Counted from the stretch's first letter, positions 1-11,571 are shown. The stretch: 64,000 nucleotides of DNA from Moringa oleifera (GCA_021397835.1 JAJFZO010000245.1:62001-126000), one strand, 5' to 3'. A program made the numbers and translations. The notes: a model not told the origin generated them from the letters alone.

Positions 1-560
1 TTTGTGTCTCTATTAGTGATACCACCTCTATGCCATATACTAAAGAATATTAGGTTGCCCTAGTTTATGTCCTTACTGAAGTTCTATAAGTGTGTAGGGC
101 TAAGGGCAATATGTCAAGCCGATCTTTATAGGTCACCGTCATCCTCTGAATGATTTTCTTAATATTCTTATTGTAGCATTTATCATTTTGTTCATCTTGG
201 GCCTATACCAGGCTAAATTATGACTCTTTATGTTAAAATAGGCATATATTTTTTTATTTGCTTATTGTTCAAGTTTACTGTATTATCGAAAATGATTCTT
301 TCTAGAGGCTCATATCTACAAATAATTTTTTTTCAACTACAACTTTTGTAAAATGAGAACAAGACCAGCTTTTACCCATTTGGTAAAATAATCTATAAAT
401 AGCAAAATAAATCACTAACCATTTGAAGCCTTTGGAGATATAGGCCCAATCACATCGAAATCCCACATAAAGAAAGGCCAAGGCAAATTCATCACACGTA
501 AAAAAGATGGCGGAGCATGTATTTTGTCTTCATAAATTTGGCATCTATGGTATTTTCTTA
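1..560 (-). pseudogene. Gypsy integrase fragment
   Basis: The minus strand reads as the H2C2-to-core junction of a plant Gypsy integrase. A CQIYEDKIHAPP-like stretch (about 490-540) is followed by PWPFFMWDFDVIGPISPKAS (about 426-487). In the family this is PWPF-x-x-W-G-x-D-x-IGP, where the Asp belongs to the catalytic D,D-35-E core. Near 1-125 the motif LPLALHTYRTSVRT is recognisable as the later part of the core. In-frame stops interrupt it. Integrase inserts retrotransposon cDNA into the genome; this copy cannot be active. Confidence 0.85.
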
Positions 561-954
561 CCTATTGGATGCAATCTCACTCCATAAGCCAACCAAAAGT
601 ATCATACTCTCATGATTTATATGGCTATTTTTGGTCCACTAGCATGAGTATTGCATACCTCTTCATGCATTTCTTTCATTATTATGATGAACTCATTTTT
701 ATTTACGCATCAAAGCACTGTTTGATCAAAACTTCTTTTATGGAGAATTTCATTATCTAGAATAAAGTTTACAACTAATCGTCTCAATATTTTTTCTTAG
801 AATTTTCATTAGCATTTTCTTGGTATCGTTCAATTTTCAAATATTTTTGAATATCATAATATCATGGCTTTTCTTGCAACTTTTCTTTAATTGCATCATA
901 ATATGCTGGTGATTCTTGGATGCTCATTTTGATTAGTAACACTAGTAAAGGATC

Positions 955-1360
955 ATTTACTTAGAACATGGATACGAGTGTTGCCAAAGCATTAGCCATT
1001 TGGTTTTCTTCTCTCGGCAGATGGTGGAAAGTTATTTCTTCAAAGTTCTTAATCACTTTTACCAAGGAATAGTATTTTACTAGTTCCTAGTTTCTAGCCA
1101 TCCAACTGCCCTTCAGCTGGTATATTACCAAAGTCGAATCATAGAATATTTTCATATGAGTTATCCGTTTATTAATTACAGCACACTGTCCCATAACATA
1201 TGTTTCGTATCCTATTACATTATTGGTCGAGATAAAATTCACACATGTTGTACACGAGCACTATTTGATTATTTGATTTTTCTATTCTTGAAACTACTTA
1301 ACTATGCTATCATCTATAGATGCATCCTTTATCAAAGGCTAACTTATAATATGAAATCCA
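955..1360 (-). pseudogene. Gypsy RNase H domain fragment
   Basis: The minus strand reads VIGYETYVMGQCAVINKR, then DSTLVIYQLKGSWMARN, then FEEITFHHLPREENQMANAL (about 960-1245). These are the plant Gypsy RNase H segments EYEACxxGL, GDSxLVIxQ and HxPREENxxADALA. Several acidic positions have drifted (EYEA is YETY, GDS is YDS, AD is AN), and a stop follows the MARN stretch. The connector toward integrase continues at about 830-930 with a short PxYYDIxKYL-like motif. Functional RNase H removes the RNA template during reverse transcription. Confidence 0.85.
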
Positions 1361-1389
1361 ATTGATTTGAAAATTTGGTGAGGGGATTA

Positions 1390-2110
1390 CTATAGTCGAT
1401 TGAATCCATTTCCTCTTCACTGTTCCTCCTTATTTCTTGTATTTTTTCCTCCATCCTTTTCTCATAAGCTCTCATTGGCTTATAAACTAGACTTAATCAA
1501 TTTTTCTTTTTGTTAACTTCCAAAGTTTGGACAATTCCCTGCAAATTCATGTCAAGTCTTTTACCTTTTGGCAACCTTTTCCCAAGGTATCATGTAGCTC
1601 GAATATCATATTATCAGAGAGTTTGGGTTCTCAAGCCCAGATGCAATTAATGGCGTTACAGATTCAAATGCTTGCAATGAGGATTTATCATGCTTTAATA
1701 CTTCAATATAGGGATGTTTTTTGATAGCGATGTAACTAGGGTATCTACAACTTGTATTATGATAAGCTACTCCTCCATGACCATTTTAACCTTTTGGTGT
1801 AGAGCGGATGAAATTGCCCCTACTCCATGAATCCTAAATCTTTCTAGCAAAATGTTGCATGATGGAAATATATCCATCATTTGAACTCTATGGAGTAGTA
1901 TATCAGACCTATTTTAAGTGTTAGGTCGATCACTAGTTATATTAGGTTACTCGTTCCATCAAGTGCCCTTACTATTATAGAACTCTTTATCAAGAAGTTA
2001 GTATCCACAGAGAGTCTATCTAGTGCAAAGCATGGCATGACATTTAGGGAAGACCCATTGTTGATCAATATTATGGATATGGTGATCCATGTATATTCTA
2101 CTAAAATGTA
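1390..2110 (-). pseudogene. Gypsy aspartic protease and downstream linker fragment
   Basis: The minus strand at about 2000-2095 reads LINNGSSLNVMP followed by LDRLSVDTNFL. This is the plant Gypsy protease signature (V)LIDNGSSLNVMP, with the catalytic Asp replaced by Asn. Further along, VRALDGTSN and an HPLYTKRLKW-like piece match the C-terminal protease region, and KRLDMNLQGIV near 1540-1600 matches the glycine-rich linker seen after protease in these polyproteins. Frames shift repeatedly. The linker is followed almost at once by RNase H, which implies that the reverse transcriptase has been lost. Confidence 0.8.
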
Positions 2111-2559
2111 TGATGCCTCTAGGGATCATCATCTATTCAGAGGTATCCCATCATCAATAAAAGAAAAAAAATTTGTGCTCTATAATATGCGCTACTAAAT
2201 CCTTTATCTAGTTCGTAAGGATCTAATCTAATACATAAGTATTCTTCAATATTTTCATCAAATCATCCCTACGAGGCTTTGAGTTAAGAATTAGCAACAT
2301 TAGTAAGATTTTACTGGGGTTTCACTCCATTAATCTACTAAGTTGTATTCACTATGCCTGATGAATTTTAAGAATTTTAGAGTCTTTTTTTCCACCATGG
2401 CTTAAGGAGCTTCTTTTCTTATCTTCTCTAGTTGCCTTTTCCATAACCTGTACTTTAGTTACATTTTCTCCTAGTTCAATGAGTTGATTTACCTGCATCT
2501 ATTGGTCCATAACATTTTTTGCTCCTTATTATATGATTGGGACCAACTACATTTGATAT

Positions 2560-2840
2560 CCTACTTTCCTAAAGGGTACTATGATATCTCCATGGCATAA
2601 CACGACCATCCTTGTATGAGAAAAGGATAGGCACCTTGATGATCACATTCGGCTTCTCTACTGTCATGGAAAAAGATGTAAACATTTTCATTTCAAACAT
2701 GAATGGCCTAGTTCCCCTAACCATTCTTATCTCATAAATATTATTACTGATCTCTATCATATTCACTTGATGCTTTGTGCCGGCATGCAATGGGTTATTA
2801 GCCACATTAGGGTTATTTATGGCCTCAACACCCAAGACTC
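2560..2840 (-). pseudogene. Gypsy gag-protease linker fragment
   Basis: An open frame of about 88 codons on the minus strand contains NNPLHAGTKHQVNMIEI and, near its end, PILFSYKDGRVMPWRY. Both match the linker upstream of protease in plant Gypsy polyproteins (NPLPxHxGxxVNMIE, then a VPxxY...VPWxY motif). It lies between the gag and protease pieces of the same decayed element and has no independent function. Confidence 0.7.
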
Positions 2841-3079
2841 CATTATCTATTAGTATTTGTATCTTGTATTTGACTGCCTATGTAGTTTTCGATACTATGT
2901 CCTACAGCCCCATTATGATAATCACATGTGGCATTCCATTATACCATTTCGGATATAAAGGTTGAAATGGCTTTACAGATAAAAGGATAATCGATTTTTG
3001 GTCCTTGATTTGAGGGAACAGTTTTGAATATAAGCATGGTATCGGCCTAATGGTTACCCTTTATCTTTGTGGCTTATGT

Positions 3080-3770
3080 TATGTAGACTCATTTTTTACA
3101 TTAACTACATTCTTTGGGGAAGCTTAATACATCAAACCTAAGGATTTGGAGATAAAATTTATCTCCCTTTCTTTCTTCTTTAAGGTAAAAGATTTTTTTC
3201 ACTATCTATGATCTTTCAATCTGGTTGTTCTAATTACTTTTCAATGAATTCTATAGTCTACGTTACATTAACAAATCTTTGCCCTATCATAATTAGGAGC
3301 CTCTAGTAGAAATGAGCTTTAAGGATCTCAATGAGTGTTTCAATCAACTGCCTTTTAGTTGAGCGGGGCTGCACCTTTACTATGACCTTCCTTCATTGTC
3401 GAGCATATTCTTTAAAAGTATTAGTTCCATTTTTGCTCATGTTTTATAGGGTTATTATATTTGGAGGTAACCTCCATATGTTGATAATGATTGAGGAAAG
3501 CCATGATAAGATCACTCCAATTTCATATCTTAATGCTTCCAAGTTTGTGTACCAATCTAATGCCTTTTCCTTTAAGCTATTGTGGAAGTAAATTACTAAT
3601 AATTTTTTGTTATTTTCATAATCATGCATTTTATGCAACTAAACACTTAATTATGTTCCTGGGCATTCAGTGTCATTGCTAAACTCGGGCACATTAAATT
3701 TGAGAAGGATAACTAACCTTAAGATTAGACTGAGGTCTACTATGTCTATTCCCATATACTCCCTTGTTCC
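3080..3770 (-). pseudogene. Retrotransposon gag domain fragment
   Basis: The minus strand contains YFHNSLKEKALDWYTNLEA (about 3545-3605), the gag core FxxSLxGxALxWYxxL. It is followed across frameshifts by a KNGTNTFKEYARQ-like motif (about 3380-3440) and by KVQPxxTKRQLIETxI (about 3330-3370). This is the retrotransposon gag (PF03732-type) pattern. Gag would form the virus-like particle; here it is broken by stops. Confidence 0.85.
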
Positions 3771-3899
3771 TTGGAATTCGTTCATTTTCTTAGTTAAGAA
3801 CTCCATTTTTGTCAGCATTTCTAGTTTACATCACTGGGCCTATGGGCTTTTTTACTTCTTGTTGATATTCAGCATCTAAAATGTGGATAAGATCAGTGG

Positions 3900-5180
3900 T
3901 ATTATATTCATTGCTTTTTTTTTACCCGTAGCCATTATTTGCCCCTTTAGCTATTGGGGCATTCCTTGAAGCTCTTTCTACAGTTGGGCTAGAAGATAAA
4001 AGTTTCTTTCTCTTTCCTCTATTCTGGCACCTCTTTCTTAGTGGTCATGCCTTTACTTCTATGGACTTCATTATGTCCTCAAATTGTTTTGCCATAAGTT
4101 TTCGATATTCATGTAATTTTGTAGTATTCGATTCTACATTTAGGTTTGGGCTTAGGCTATCTCAGCCTAAGCAATTGTAATCCTCTCTATCCTAGTATTA
4201 TAACCTTCCATGTTTTCTTGCAATAAAGCTTTTAAGTAGATGTTATATTCTTTGATGACCATATGCTTCTTTGCTTTTCTTATTGTAAAACTTTTGAAAT
4301 ATTTCAGTTCAATTTAATAAACTTATGAAAACATACTAGCTAAAAACTTATCTTTCTAAGGAAAAGATTTTATTAGTTTCTTTCAAAATAATCAATATTT
4401 CAAATTAAGTCCATAGTTAAAGACATCTTATGCTCTATGATACATGACTAATATTTTCTCAATAAAAGCCTTTGTTTCTTCTAGTTGTTGGTGTTGAAGA
4501 TTTCTTTGATGCCTACGAATTTCTTTGTGCATATTTACTGCCGTGTACATTGCTAAATCCGCTTACTTCTGTAAGATATCAAGATTCTCTATCGATTATT
4601 TATGCCTTTCTTGGTCTTGACACCATCAAAAGAAAAATTCTTTTGCCTTGCTTCTCCATACTTTGGCTTTCTCTAATTTAGCCTTTAACTGGTCTTGATC
4701 CACCATTCTTATTAGTTTATTCGACTTGAAGTGTTTGCTCCTCTTCTCATTATTATTGATGTAGCTTTATTTCTTTTACTTGTTCCTAATTTATGGAGAT
4801 GATCCTTTAAAGGTTTATATTTTCTTTCTCTGTTTTATGCTGGGCCTCAGGTTTTCTTTTCAATTGTTTGTGCATCTCCATACTCTCAGTCATGAAAATG
4901 TCTCTTTCTCTTCTCAATTCTTCTATTTCTTAGACCGTTCTTCATATTTCCCTATCATTCTTTGATTTTGACCTTTGGATATAAAAGATCCTTAACTCCT
5001 TAATTTCAAATAAGGCTTCTTTCTTTTCTTTTTGAGCCTTCTTGGCAATTTGCTGTTTAATCTAAACCATGTATTTCAAAATCAATATTTCTTATTACCA
5101 TTGAGACTTTTTAACTTCCTAAAATTCTCTCTTTTAAAAAACTTTTAGCTTCTACTTGTTTGATTTCGTGAGAGAGCGTT
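3900..5180 (-). pseudogene. Decayed coiled-coil segment between DUF7745-like domain and gag
   Basis: On the minus strand this stretch is rich in Glu, Lys, Gln and Leu codons, seen as abundant CTT/TTC/TTT on the plus strand, with no long open frame. In Gypsy polyproteins with an N-terminal DUF7745-like domain, a long helical linker separates that domain from gag, and position and composition fit this. The assignment rests on context, not on a recognised motif. Confidence 0.4.
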
Positions 5181-5199
5181 TGAGCAATATTGGTGGGAT

Positions 5200-6330
5200 G
5201 ACACCCTAAATTCTACTTGTTTTCTAAATGGTTTTTATGGTTGTAGTGCTATCCACCCATTTGCCCATCGATGTTAGATGGGGTGCTTCCTAAGCTTGTC
5301 TGATTTTTTCTATTTTATTTGTTAATCACACTTCATCATACTTGAATATTGCTCTAACCAATTCGTGCAAAATTAACACACATTGTTTTACTCTCATCTA
5401 TCTTAATACTGTCAATGGTGTATACTTTTTACTTCCTCATATCCCAAATAGAGGCACATAATAGAATCCTCATATTCTAAACAGAATAGTCTCATATCAG
5501 ATCTAAGGTGTTATCCATTGTATTTGTTTTTCTATCAGATCGAAAAGATTTTTTGCCCACTTATAAATGGTTGTGTTTTCATTTTTATCTCATTCATAAA
5601 ATGTCTCTATCAGATGTTGCTGAACTTTGGATATTTCTCTATTCATTCTAAGATAGCTTTTGAGCCATGTAAAGAGTAAAGGAATCCCTCCTTGATAATA
5701 TCCTACCTTATTCCTGCTATAATGTCTTAAGGACCTTAAAGTTTCTCCTAATATTTTTCGGACTAGATTTACTTCATGAAGATATACTATAAAAAAGTCC
5801 ACCACTGTAACCTCTACCTAGCCTTGTACTCTAAGGAATGTTAGAGTTCTATACCAATGCTAGCTCTTTTCTTCCTGATTCCTCCTTTATATGCTTTTTT
5901 ATATAAGAAAAAAGGAATTCTTATGTATAGTAGCTGAAAGCTCCCAACGATGAATAGCTTCTTTAGCTTCAGCTTTGCACATCTGCAGAAGGTTTCTTAG
6001 CTACTTCTTGATTAGGATCTTCTTTTGCTTATATATAATTCATAGGCCTTGAATGGCCTTAGCCCCAATAACAAGGTGTACTCTTCTAAAGTTGGTGTTA
6101 GGTCTATTCTCCAAAGCTAAAATGTTAGTGAAACGAGTTCCAAAAATGGACTGCCACACTAATTAAAGACTCCTCCATTAGGGCCTTGAGGAAATGCCCA
6201 ATATACCCATATTCATCATCGAATTTGTTTTGATCTTCTTTATTCATCATTATTGCTATGTTGATAAAGATCGATTTCTAAAGGTTCCTAGATTCTCCTC
6301 ATCGAACTAATGAAAGCTCCTTAGGACTTG
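5200..6330 (-). pseudogene. DUF7745-like N-terminal domain of the Gypsy polyprotein
   Basis: The minus strand at 5590-5805 reads an open stretch containing LGETLRSLRHYSRNKVGYYQ and GGIPLLFTWLKSYL. Upstream (about 6120-6250) it shows EYGYIGHFLKALMEE and a VAVHFWNSFH...FSFGE stretch. The family pattern is LLxALVxFWDPxxxxFxFGxxDLTPTxEEY, then ILAETFRSLxxCRxxGxGxFxGCxQLLxxW. The same domain appears on the plus strand at about 35.48-36.42 kb in a different element. Its function in retrotransposons is not known to me. Stops interrupt the frame. Confidence 0.7.
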
Positions 6331-6349
6331 TTGTTATCGTGGTAGCGAA

Positions 6350-7780
6350 TAGAATTTAGGATTATTAACACATTGTCGATTTATTCTAAGTTAAACACTT
6401 CACCAACTATACGAAGAGGAGGTTTCCTTTTGGAAGTATGACTACACATATTTCTCCTACAAGGTGAAGCTCATATACAACTTATGAAATCTAATAAAAC
6501 TATATAAGATGTTCTTTTCTTTTTTATGTAGATTTCCTCATTTCTCCAATACAAGATTTCAACTGAAACTCTTCTAATCAATAATAAAAGCTTCCATGAA
6601 ATCTAATGAAGTTACAAAAGTTTTTTCTTAGAGTGTTCGCAAGTGCAGGATAGAGCTTTTACTTTTGTGTGTCTAAATGTGAATCCATGAGTGAGTGTGA
6701 ATGTGAGCAAATAAGCTATTTACAAGTTTTCATTGGCTTAGATTAGTAGTAAATTGTGGGCGAATTAAAGAAGTGCATTGCGCCTCGGTAGCCTCCACTT
6801 TTAGGCTTTAACAAAGTCAACTCTACCTCGAGAGGTCTTTCGAGACTTACTACGGTGTGTCTACTGATTTTGAGTTGGTTTTCTCACTCTTTGACCTCAC
6901 CTAGGTGCAACGATGTCTTTAATTCTATTTATTCTTTCTTGAGTAGACCAAGAATAGGTGTGTCCAATAATCTTCGTCATGCCACCTAATTCTATTGAGC
7001 CTAAGCTTAATTCTAGTTTTCAGCAACAAGATTCAGTCTTCCCAACTGTTTTGACCTTCTTTGGAAGATTTTCAACCTAGAACTTATCTTTCGGTTGAAA
7101 AACTCAACTTGAACTAATATGTAGAGTGTGCTGCCTTCGGGCAGGCTACCATGTCAGAAGCCATGTTGCCACGTGCAAAGTTTCTACTGCCTATGCAAGT
7201 TTGCTTTCATTCATTTGGCGCCAAGTTGGCGCTCCTAACCACATCACCTTCTTTTTAAGCTCTAGACTGATGTGGTAATGTCAGTAAATGATGTCATACC
7301 ATGTCAATTAATGAGGATAAATAATAAGGTTTTGCTTCGCCATATCGTTAGCATCATCCACTGATGTCCTATCATGTCAATTAATGAATAGGAGAGCGGG
7401 TGCAACTCCACCTCACCATTTCATTAGTATCACCCACTGGGGTCCTGTCAATTGGATTCTTCTGTCATGTCTACCGCTCCATCTACTATTAATGGCTACT
7501 TTTACCTTATTAATAGGGATGCCCAACCACATCGTGCCACGTTAGCTTGTTGTGCCACATCAATAATGTCGCTCTCGAAGACTTGCTCTTTGCAATTGCT
7601 CTCCACAATAGTTAATTCTTCTTAAAAGCGTTTTCTTTTCACTATACTAATTCTTCCTTATAGTCTTTTTTGAGAGTGACGCTACTATTCTTCAAGCTAC
7701 ATACGGATAGTGGCACTTTTGATTTTTATATTCTAGTAAGGAAAAAATTTGAATATTGATAACTAGTACTTGATTTGGTA
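6350..7780. other. Non-coding LTR-like or leader sequence with a 72-77 bp direct repeat
   Basis: No coding similarity was recognised. A block is repeated three times: a TGATGTC..ATGTCAATTAATGA-type core at 7289-7314, again at 7362-7387 (72 bp on), and a more diverged copy near 7438. The surrounding motif (CGCCATATCGTTAGCATCATCC near 7338, CACCATTTCATTAGTATCACCC near 7413) repeats with the same spacing. GC content is higher than in neighbouring DNA. This could be the 5' LTR of the minus-strand Gypsy element, but LTR ends and primer-binding site were not found. Confidence 0.4.
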
Positions 7781-7929
7781 TCAAGATAGGGCATATCTAT
7801 TGAGATTTGATAATGGGATCGAGCAATCATGGATCCAAGATCGGGATCTTCAGTCCTCCCAATCTTTAACACACATCCGAGACTTAACGAATATCTTCAA
7901 TTTTTTTGCTCTACCTTTATGACTAGGAT

Positions 7930-8475
7930 TAAGAAACCACTACTTGATCTTGATTCTAATATCGATATTCATCCTTGTCTTTTAAAACCTAATCTCCTTT
8001 GTAACCACTATTTGATGTTAATGCTCTACCAATGTAATGGCAAGATCCCAATCTTGATGTCCAATATCTATCCCTATCTCAATGCTTGACAATCATAGTA
8101 GTGTGATCTCGATCTTGATATCTAACAACTATCCTGATCTTAATGCTTGACTAGCATAGTCACATGACCCCGATCTTGATGTCTAACAGCTACTTTGATT
8201 TCAATGCTTGACTAGCACAATAATATGATTCAAATCTTGATGTTTAACAAGTATTGTGATCTTAATGCTCGACTACCGCAACACTATGATCCTGATCTTG
8301 ATGTCATACTATTCTTGTAGCTTGATCTTGATCTTGATGTCATCTATTCCTATAGCATGATCCCAATCTTGATGTCACAATATTATCCCGATCTCAATGC
8401 TTGACTAGCATAACAACATGATTTCGATCTTGGTGCCACACTATTCTTGCCGCATGATCTCAATCTAATACAATT
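7930..8475. repeat. 61-bp minisatellite, about 8 diverged copies
   Basis: The anchor AATGCTTGAC recurs at 8081, 8142, 8203 and (as AATGCTCGAC) 8264, an exact 61-bp spacing, and again at 8396 after a variant double unit. Each unit also holds a GATCTTGATGTC-type motif and a tract like ACAACTATCCTGATCT. Copies between 8281 and 8395 are rearranged into shorter units of about 38-45 bp. The array starts in diverged form near 7930. A short open frame overlapping its left part (7829-8089) is explained by the repeat. Confidence 0.85.
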
Positions 8476-8639
8476 GCTAACACTTAGTAATTTTAGGTAC
8501 TTCTTGAACTTTGAGTAGATAAACTTTAAAGGTAAAAATTGGATGTCTACAATCCTCATCAAAATTGAGTAAAAAAAGATCAAATTTATCAAATAAAGCC
8601 TAAGGGTAAGATTAATCAAAGCTAAAAAATGAAAGAGCC

Positions 8640-10170
8640 ACTACAAAAGAGGTAAAACAGAGATTATTATTAATATACTTTACTGATTAAAAATACTGAG
8701 AATGGCAAAATGTACAAAGGATGAAGAAAACATAAAAGTGTAATATCATTAATAGAAAGGACCTTATTACATTAATTGACAAAAAAAAAGGAAAAGAAAA
8801 AAGAGAAACAAAACATAAAAAACAAAGACGATCAAAAAGTATATTAAACTGGGGGAATATTTGTAGCCTTGGATGCATTTTTTATAGCCTAGGTTAGGCC
8901 TTCCATAGCTTCTATTCAGCTACATCATCTTCTATTATGGATTCAGAAGCTGTGGGAGCTAGGATTGGGTCAGTAGTGGGAAGGGTGACTTGAAGCAAGT
9001 CTAGGCTTAGTTTAGGCAGCTTGGCTTTAATCTCCTACCCTAAGTAGACCTTAATGGGTTAGAATAAAATTACAACTTGCCTATCTACGTTAATAAGAAA
9101 CTCAAGCTAACTTTAAAATCAGCCACTCATGATGCCTAGCCATACTCGAGGTTGAGTTGGTGTCCTTCCTCTCGACCCAATTTTTGAAATTCCCTTCAGG
9201 CCTTTTCAATTTGATTGTTATGGTGGAGAGTTAGCTCTTCCTTCATCTTATTAACTTTGGCATCAATATTTTTTTCTCATATTTTTTAGCTCATTATTTG
9301 CTAGCTTTAGGTCAGTCTCCTACATTAACATAATATTCTTTAGATGATCTCTTTCAACTTGTAGGAGACAACCTACTTTATAGCATCAATTGTAAACTTA
9401 TTTGCATTAATGGATTCATCATGGAAATAATAAAGTCCATTGCTGCAATAATAATGTTTTTTGGTGGCAATATACATGCAATGATTTGCTTGAAAAAATG
9501 ACAAAGGAAAAAGTAACAAGACTCAAGTTAAGACAGACCCAATGCAAAGAAAGAAAAACATAAAGAAAAATGAGAAATAAACAATAAAGGATAAGAAAAA
9601 AGGAACATCAGATCATGCCTCGTCCAGACATATAGCGAACTTATCAAAGAAGTCCTGGTTATCTTTAGCCAAGAAACTCTCCTCATTAATAGGAAAAATG
9701 GATTTACAAACCATTTTATAGACTTTGATCATTGAATCAATAGAATTGATAACCTTAATGTTCTGATCAAGGATAAATCGTTCACTGGTAAGGACTAAAA
9801 GCAAGAGGGGTAATAAGTCAGATAAGGTATCTACTGTACGAGAGCCAAGGTCGGGTCAGTACTAGGAGAGGTGACTTGAAGTAAGTCTAAGTTTAATTTA
9901 GGCAGCTTGGCTTTGATCCCCTGCCCTAGGTCGACCTTAATTGGTTAGAACAAGATTGCAACTTACCTGTTTACGTTAATAAAAAAACTCGAGCCTAGCT
10001 TTAAAGTTAGCCACCCATGATGCCCAGCCATCCTTGAGGTTGAGTTGGTATCCTTCCTCTCAACCTAGTTTTTGATATTCCTCTCGATCCTTTTCAATTT
10101 GATTGTTATGGTAAAGAGTTAGCTTTTCCTTCACCTTATTAATTTTGGCATCAATATTTTTTCTCATATT
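8640..10170 (-). pseudogene. Decayed coiled-coil coding region, probably retrotransposon gag/linker, with internal duplication
   Basis: On the minus strand, short frames read like a helical linker: KMKEELTLHHNNQIEKA (about 9205-9255) and VERDHLKNIMLM followed by DLKLANNELKNMRKK (about 9280-9350). A 63-codon frame lies at 9613-9804. Composition and orientation match the linker of the minus-strand Gypsy to the left, but no diagnostic motif fixes the family. Stops are frequent. The right limit, near 10170, is the sharp junction with Copia sequence on the other strand. Confidence 0.4.
8940..9300. repeat. 350-bp direct repeat, copy 1
   Basis: This block matches 9820-10175 in the same orientation over its whole length. 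Examples are GGTGACTTGAAGCAAGTCTA here and GGTGACTTGAAGTAAGTCTA there, and TTTTCAATTTGATTGTTATGG in both. The copies differ by scattered substitutions and small indels, so the duplication is old. About 880 bp separates corresponding points. The repeats do not begin and end like LTRs. Confidence 0.85.
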
Positions 10171-10175
10171 TTTTA
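9820..10175. repeat. 350-bp direct repeat, copy 2
   Basis: Second copy of the block at 8940-9300, same orientation. It ends within a few bases of the point where Copia coding similarity starts on the plus strand, so the Copia insertion or a deletion may have cut it. Confidence 0.85.
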
Positions 10176-11571
10176 AAGCACTTAATTCAAGGTCTTGGGA
10201 AATGTATACATTAAATTATGAAAGTTTCTATATAGGTTAAAACAAACTAGACGTATCTGGTATAATCATCTCAGTGATTATTTATTAAACGAAGGACATA
10301 AGAGTAATCATATTTACCCATATGTTTTTATAAAGTAATCTAATTTAGGTTTGTGACAATTGCAACATATCTTGATGACATAAATATTATGGGAAACCTT
10401 AATAAGCTCCTTAAGGTAGTAAATTGTTTAAAATAAGAATTTGAAATGAAAGACTTCGAAAAGACAAAGTTTTGTCTAAATTTAAAAATTGAGCATCTAG
10501 CAAATGAAATTCTTATTCATCAATCTAGTTACATAAAAAATGTCTCAAAGCAATTCTATATGGATAAAGCACATCCATTAAGTACCCCAATGGTTGTTAG
10601 ATCACTCGATGTGAAAAAAAATATCCTTTTAGACCTAAAAAAAGTAATGAAGAAATGCTAGGTCCTGAAGTACGATATCTTAGTGCAATCGAGGCACTAA
10701 TGTATCTTACAATATCTTAGTAAATTTGTTGGCAAGATGTAGTTCATGTCTAACATAAAAGATATTAGAATGGAATCAAACATATATTTCATTACCTTTA
10801 AGGAACAATTGACATGGGGTTATTTTATTCTAATACATTTGTGACATAATTAATTTGTTATGTCAATGCAGGATATTTATCTGATCCATACAAGGGTTGA
10901 TCTTTGACAGGTTATTTATTCAATTATGGTGGTGCTGCTATACCATGGCGTTTAATAAAGCAAATTAATTATTGCAACTACTTCTTCAAACTATGATAAG
11001 ACTCTTGCAATCCATGAAGTAAGCTAAGAATGTATAAGGTTAAGATTAATGATTCAACATATCCAAAAAATATGTGGTTTATCAAAAATTAACAACACCC
11101 CTAAAACACTATATAAAGATAGTGTTACATGGGCATCTCAATTAAATGGAGGATACATTAAATGAGATAGAACAAAACATGTCTTACCAAATTTCTTTTT
11201 TATTCATGATCTCCAAAGACATGATGATATTAATGTACAATAGATTCTTTTCAATGATAATTCGATAGACTTATTTACCATAGTATTATCAACTTTAAGA
11301 TTTGAGAAATTGAAACATGGTGTAGGTATGAGTCGACATAAGGATCTTATATAATGATGAAAAGTAGTTAATACATACTGTACCATTTTTTTTCTTGGCC
11401 ATGGTTTTTCCCACTAGGTTTTTTCCTTGCAAGGTTTTTAATGAAGTGATTATCAAAGCGTATTTATACAAGAATAATGTATTTTTTCACTAATTTTTTT
11501 TCATAGGGTTTTTCTTCGTAGTAAAGGTTCTAATGAGACATATTGTTTATGTGTGGGCATCCACAGGGGAG
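10170..11571 (+). pseudogene. Truncated Ty1/Copia reverse transcriptase and RNase H
   Basis: The plus strand reads a Copia pol C-terminus. RMWYN-like sequence is followed by FVTIATYLDDINIMG (about 10350-10390), which keeps the Y-x-DD polymerase motif. Next comes EFEMKDFEKTKFCLNLKIEH and FYMDKAHPLSTPMVVRSLDV (10440-10620), then ALMYL-like, AGYLSDPYKG and TGYLFNYGGAAIPWR RNase H pieces (about 10690-10960). Gag, protease, integrase and the N-terminal RT are absent, so the element is 5' truncated at about 10170. Stops and frameshifts are numerous after codon 71 of the longest frame. Copia RT and RNase H copy element RNA into DNA; this copy cannot. Confidence 0.92.
11560..11571 (+). other. Copia polypurine tract
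   Basis: A short purine run (CAGGGGAG, 11564-11571) lies directly before a TG-starting LTR and after the RNase H region. This is the place and form expected of the plus-strand primer for Copia second-strand synthesis. Confidence 0.65.

Larger units (their letters stand above)
1..6350 (-). mobile_element. Degenerate Ty3/Gypsy LTR retrotransposon, truncated at left window edge
   Basis: Reading the minus strand from right to left gives the order DUF7745-like domain, coiled-coil stretch, gag, protease, RNase H, integrase. This is a plant Gypsy polyprotein of the type that carries an extra N-terminal DUF7745-like domain. All frames hold many stops and frameshifts, so the element is dead. The stretch between protease and RNase H is far too short for a reverse transcriptase. 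The 3' end of the integrase and the 3' LTR lie outside the window. The class rests on several independent motif matches given in the sub-entries. Confidence 0.88.

Noticed and set aside
569..1724. Plus-strand open frames of 60-70 codons in the first 2 kb
   Set aside because: They lie opposite clear Gypsy integrase and RNase H coding text on the minus strand and have no similarity of their own.
7777..7800. A TTGGTATCAAGATAGG sequence resembling the tRNA-Met primer-binding site of Copia elements
   Set aside because: The preceding bases do not form a clear LTR end and the following 2 kb contain no Copia gag or protease. It is kept only as a hint in the minisatellite finding.
8940..10175. The 350-bp direct repeats as LTRs of a small retrotransposon
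   Set aside because: No TG...CA ends, no primer site or polypurine tract, and the blocks read as part of a helical protein region.
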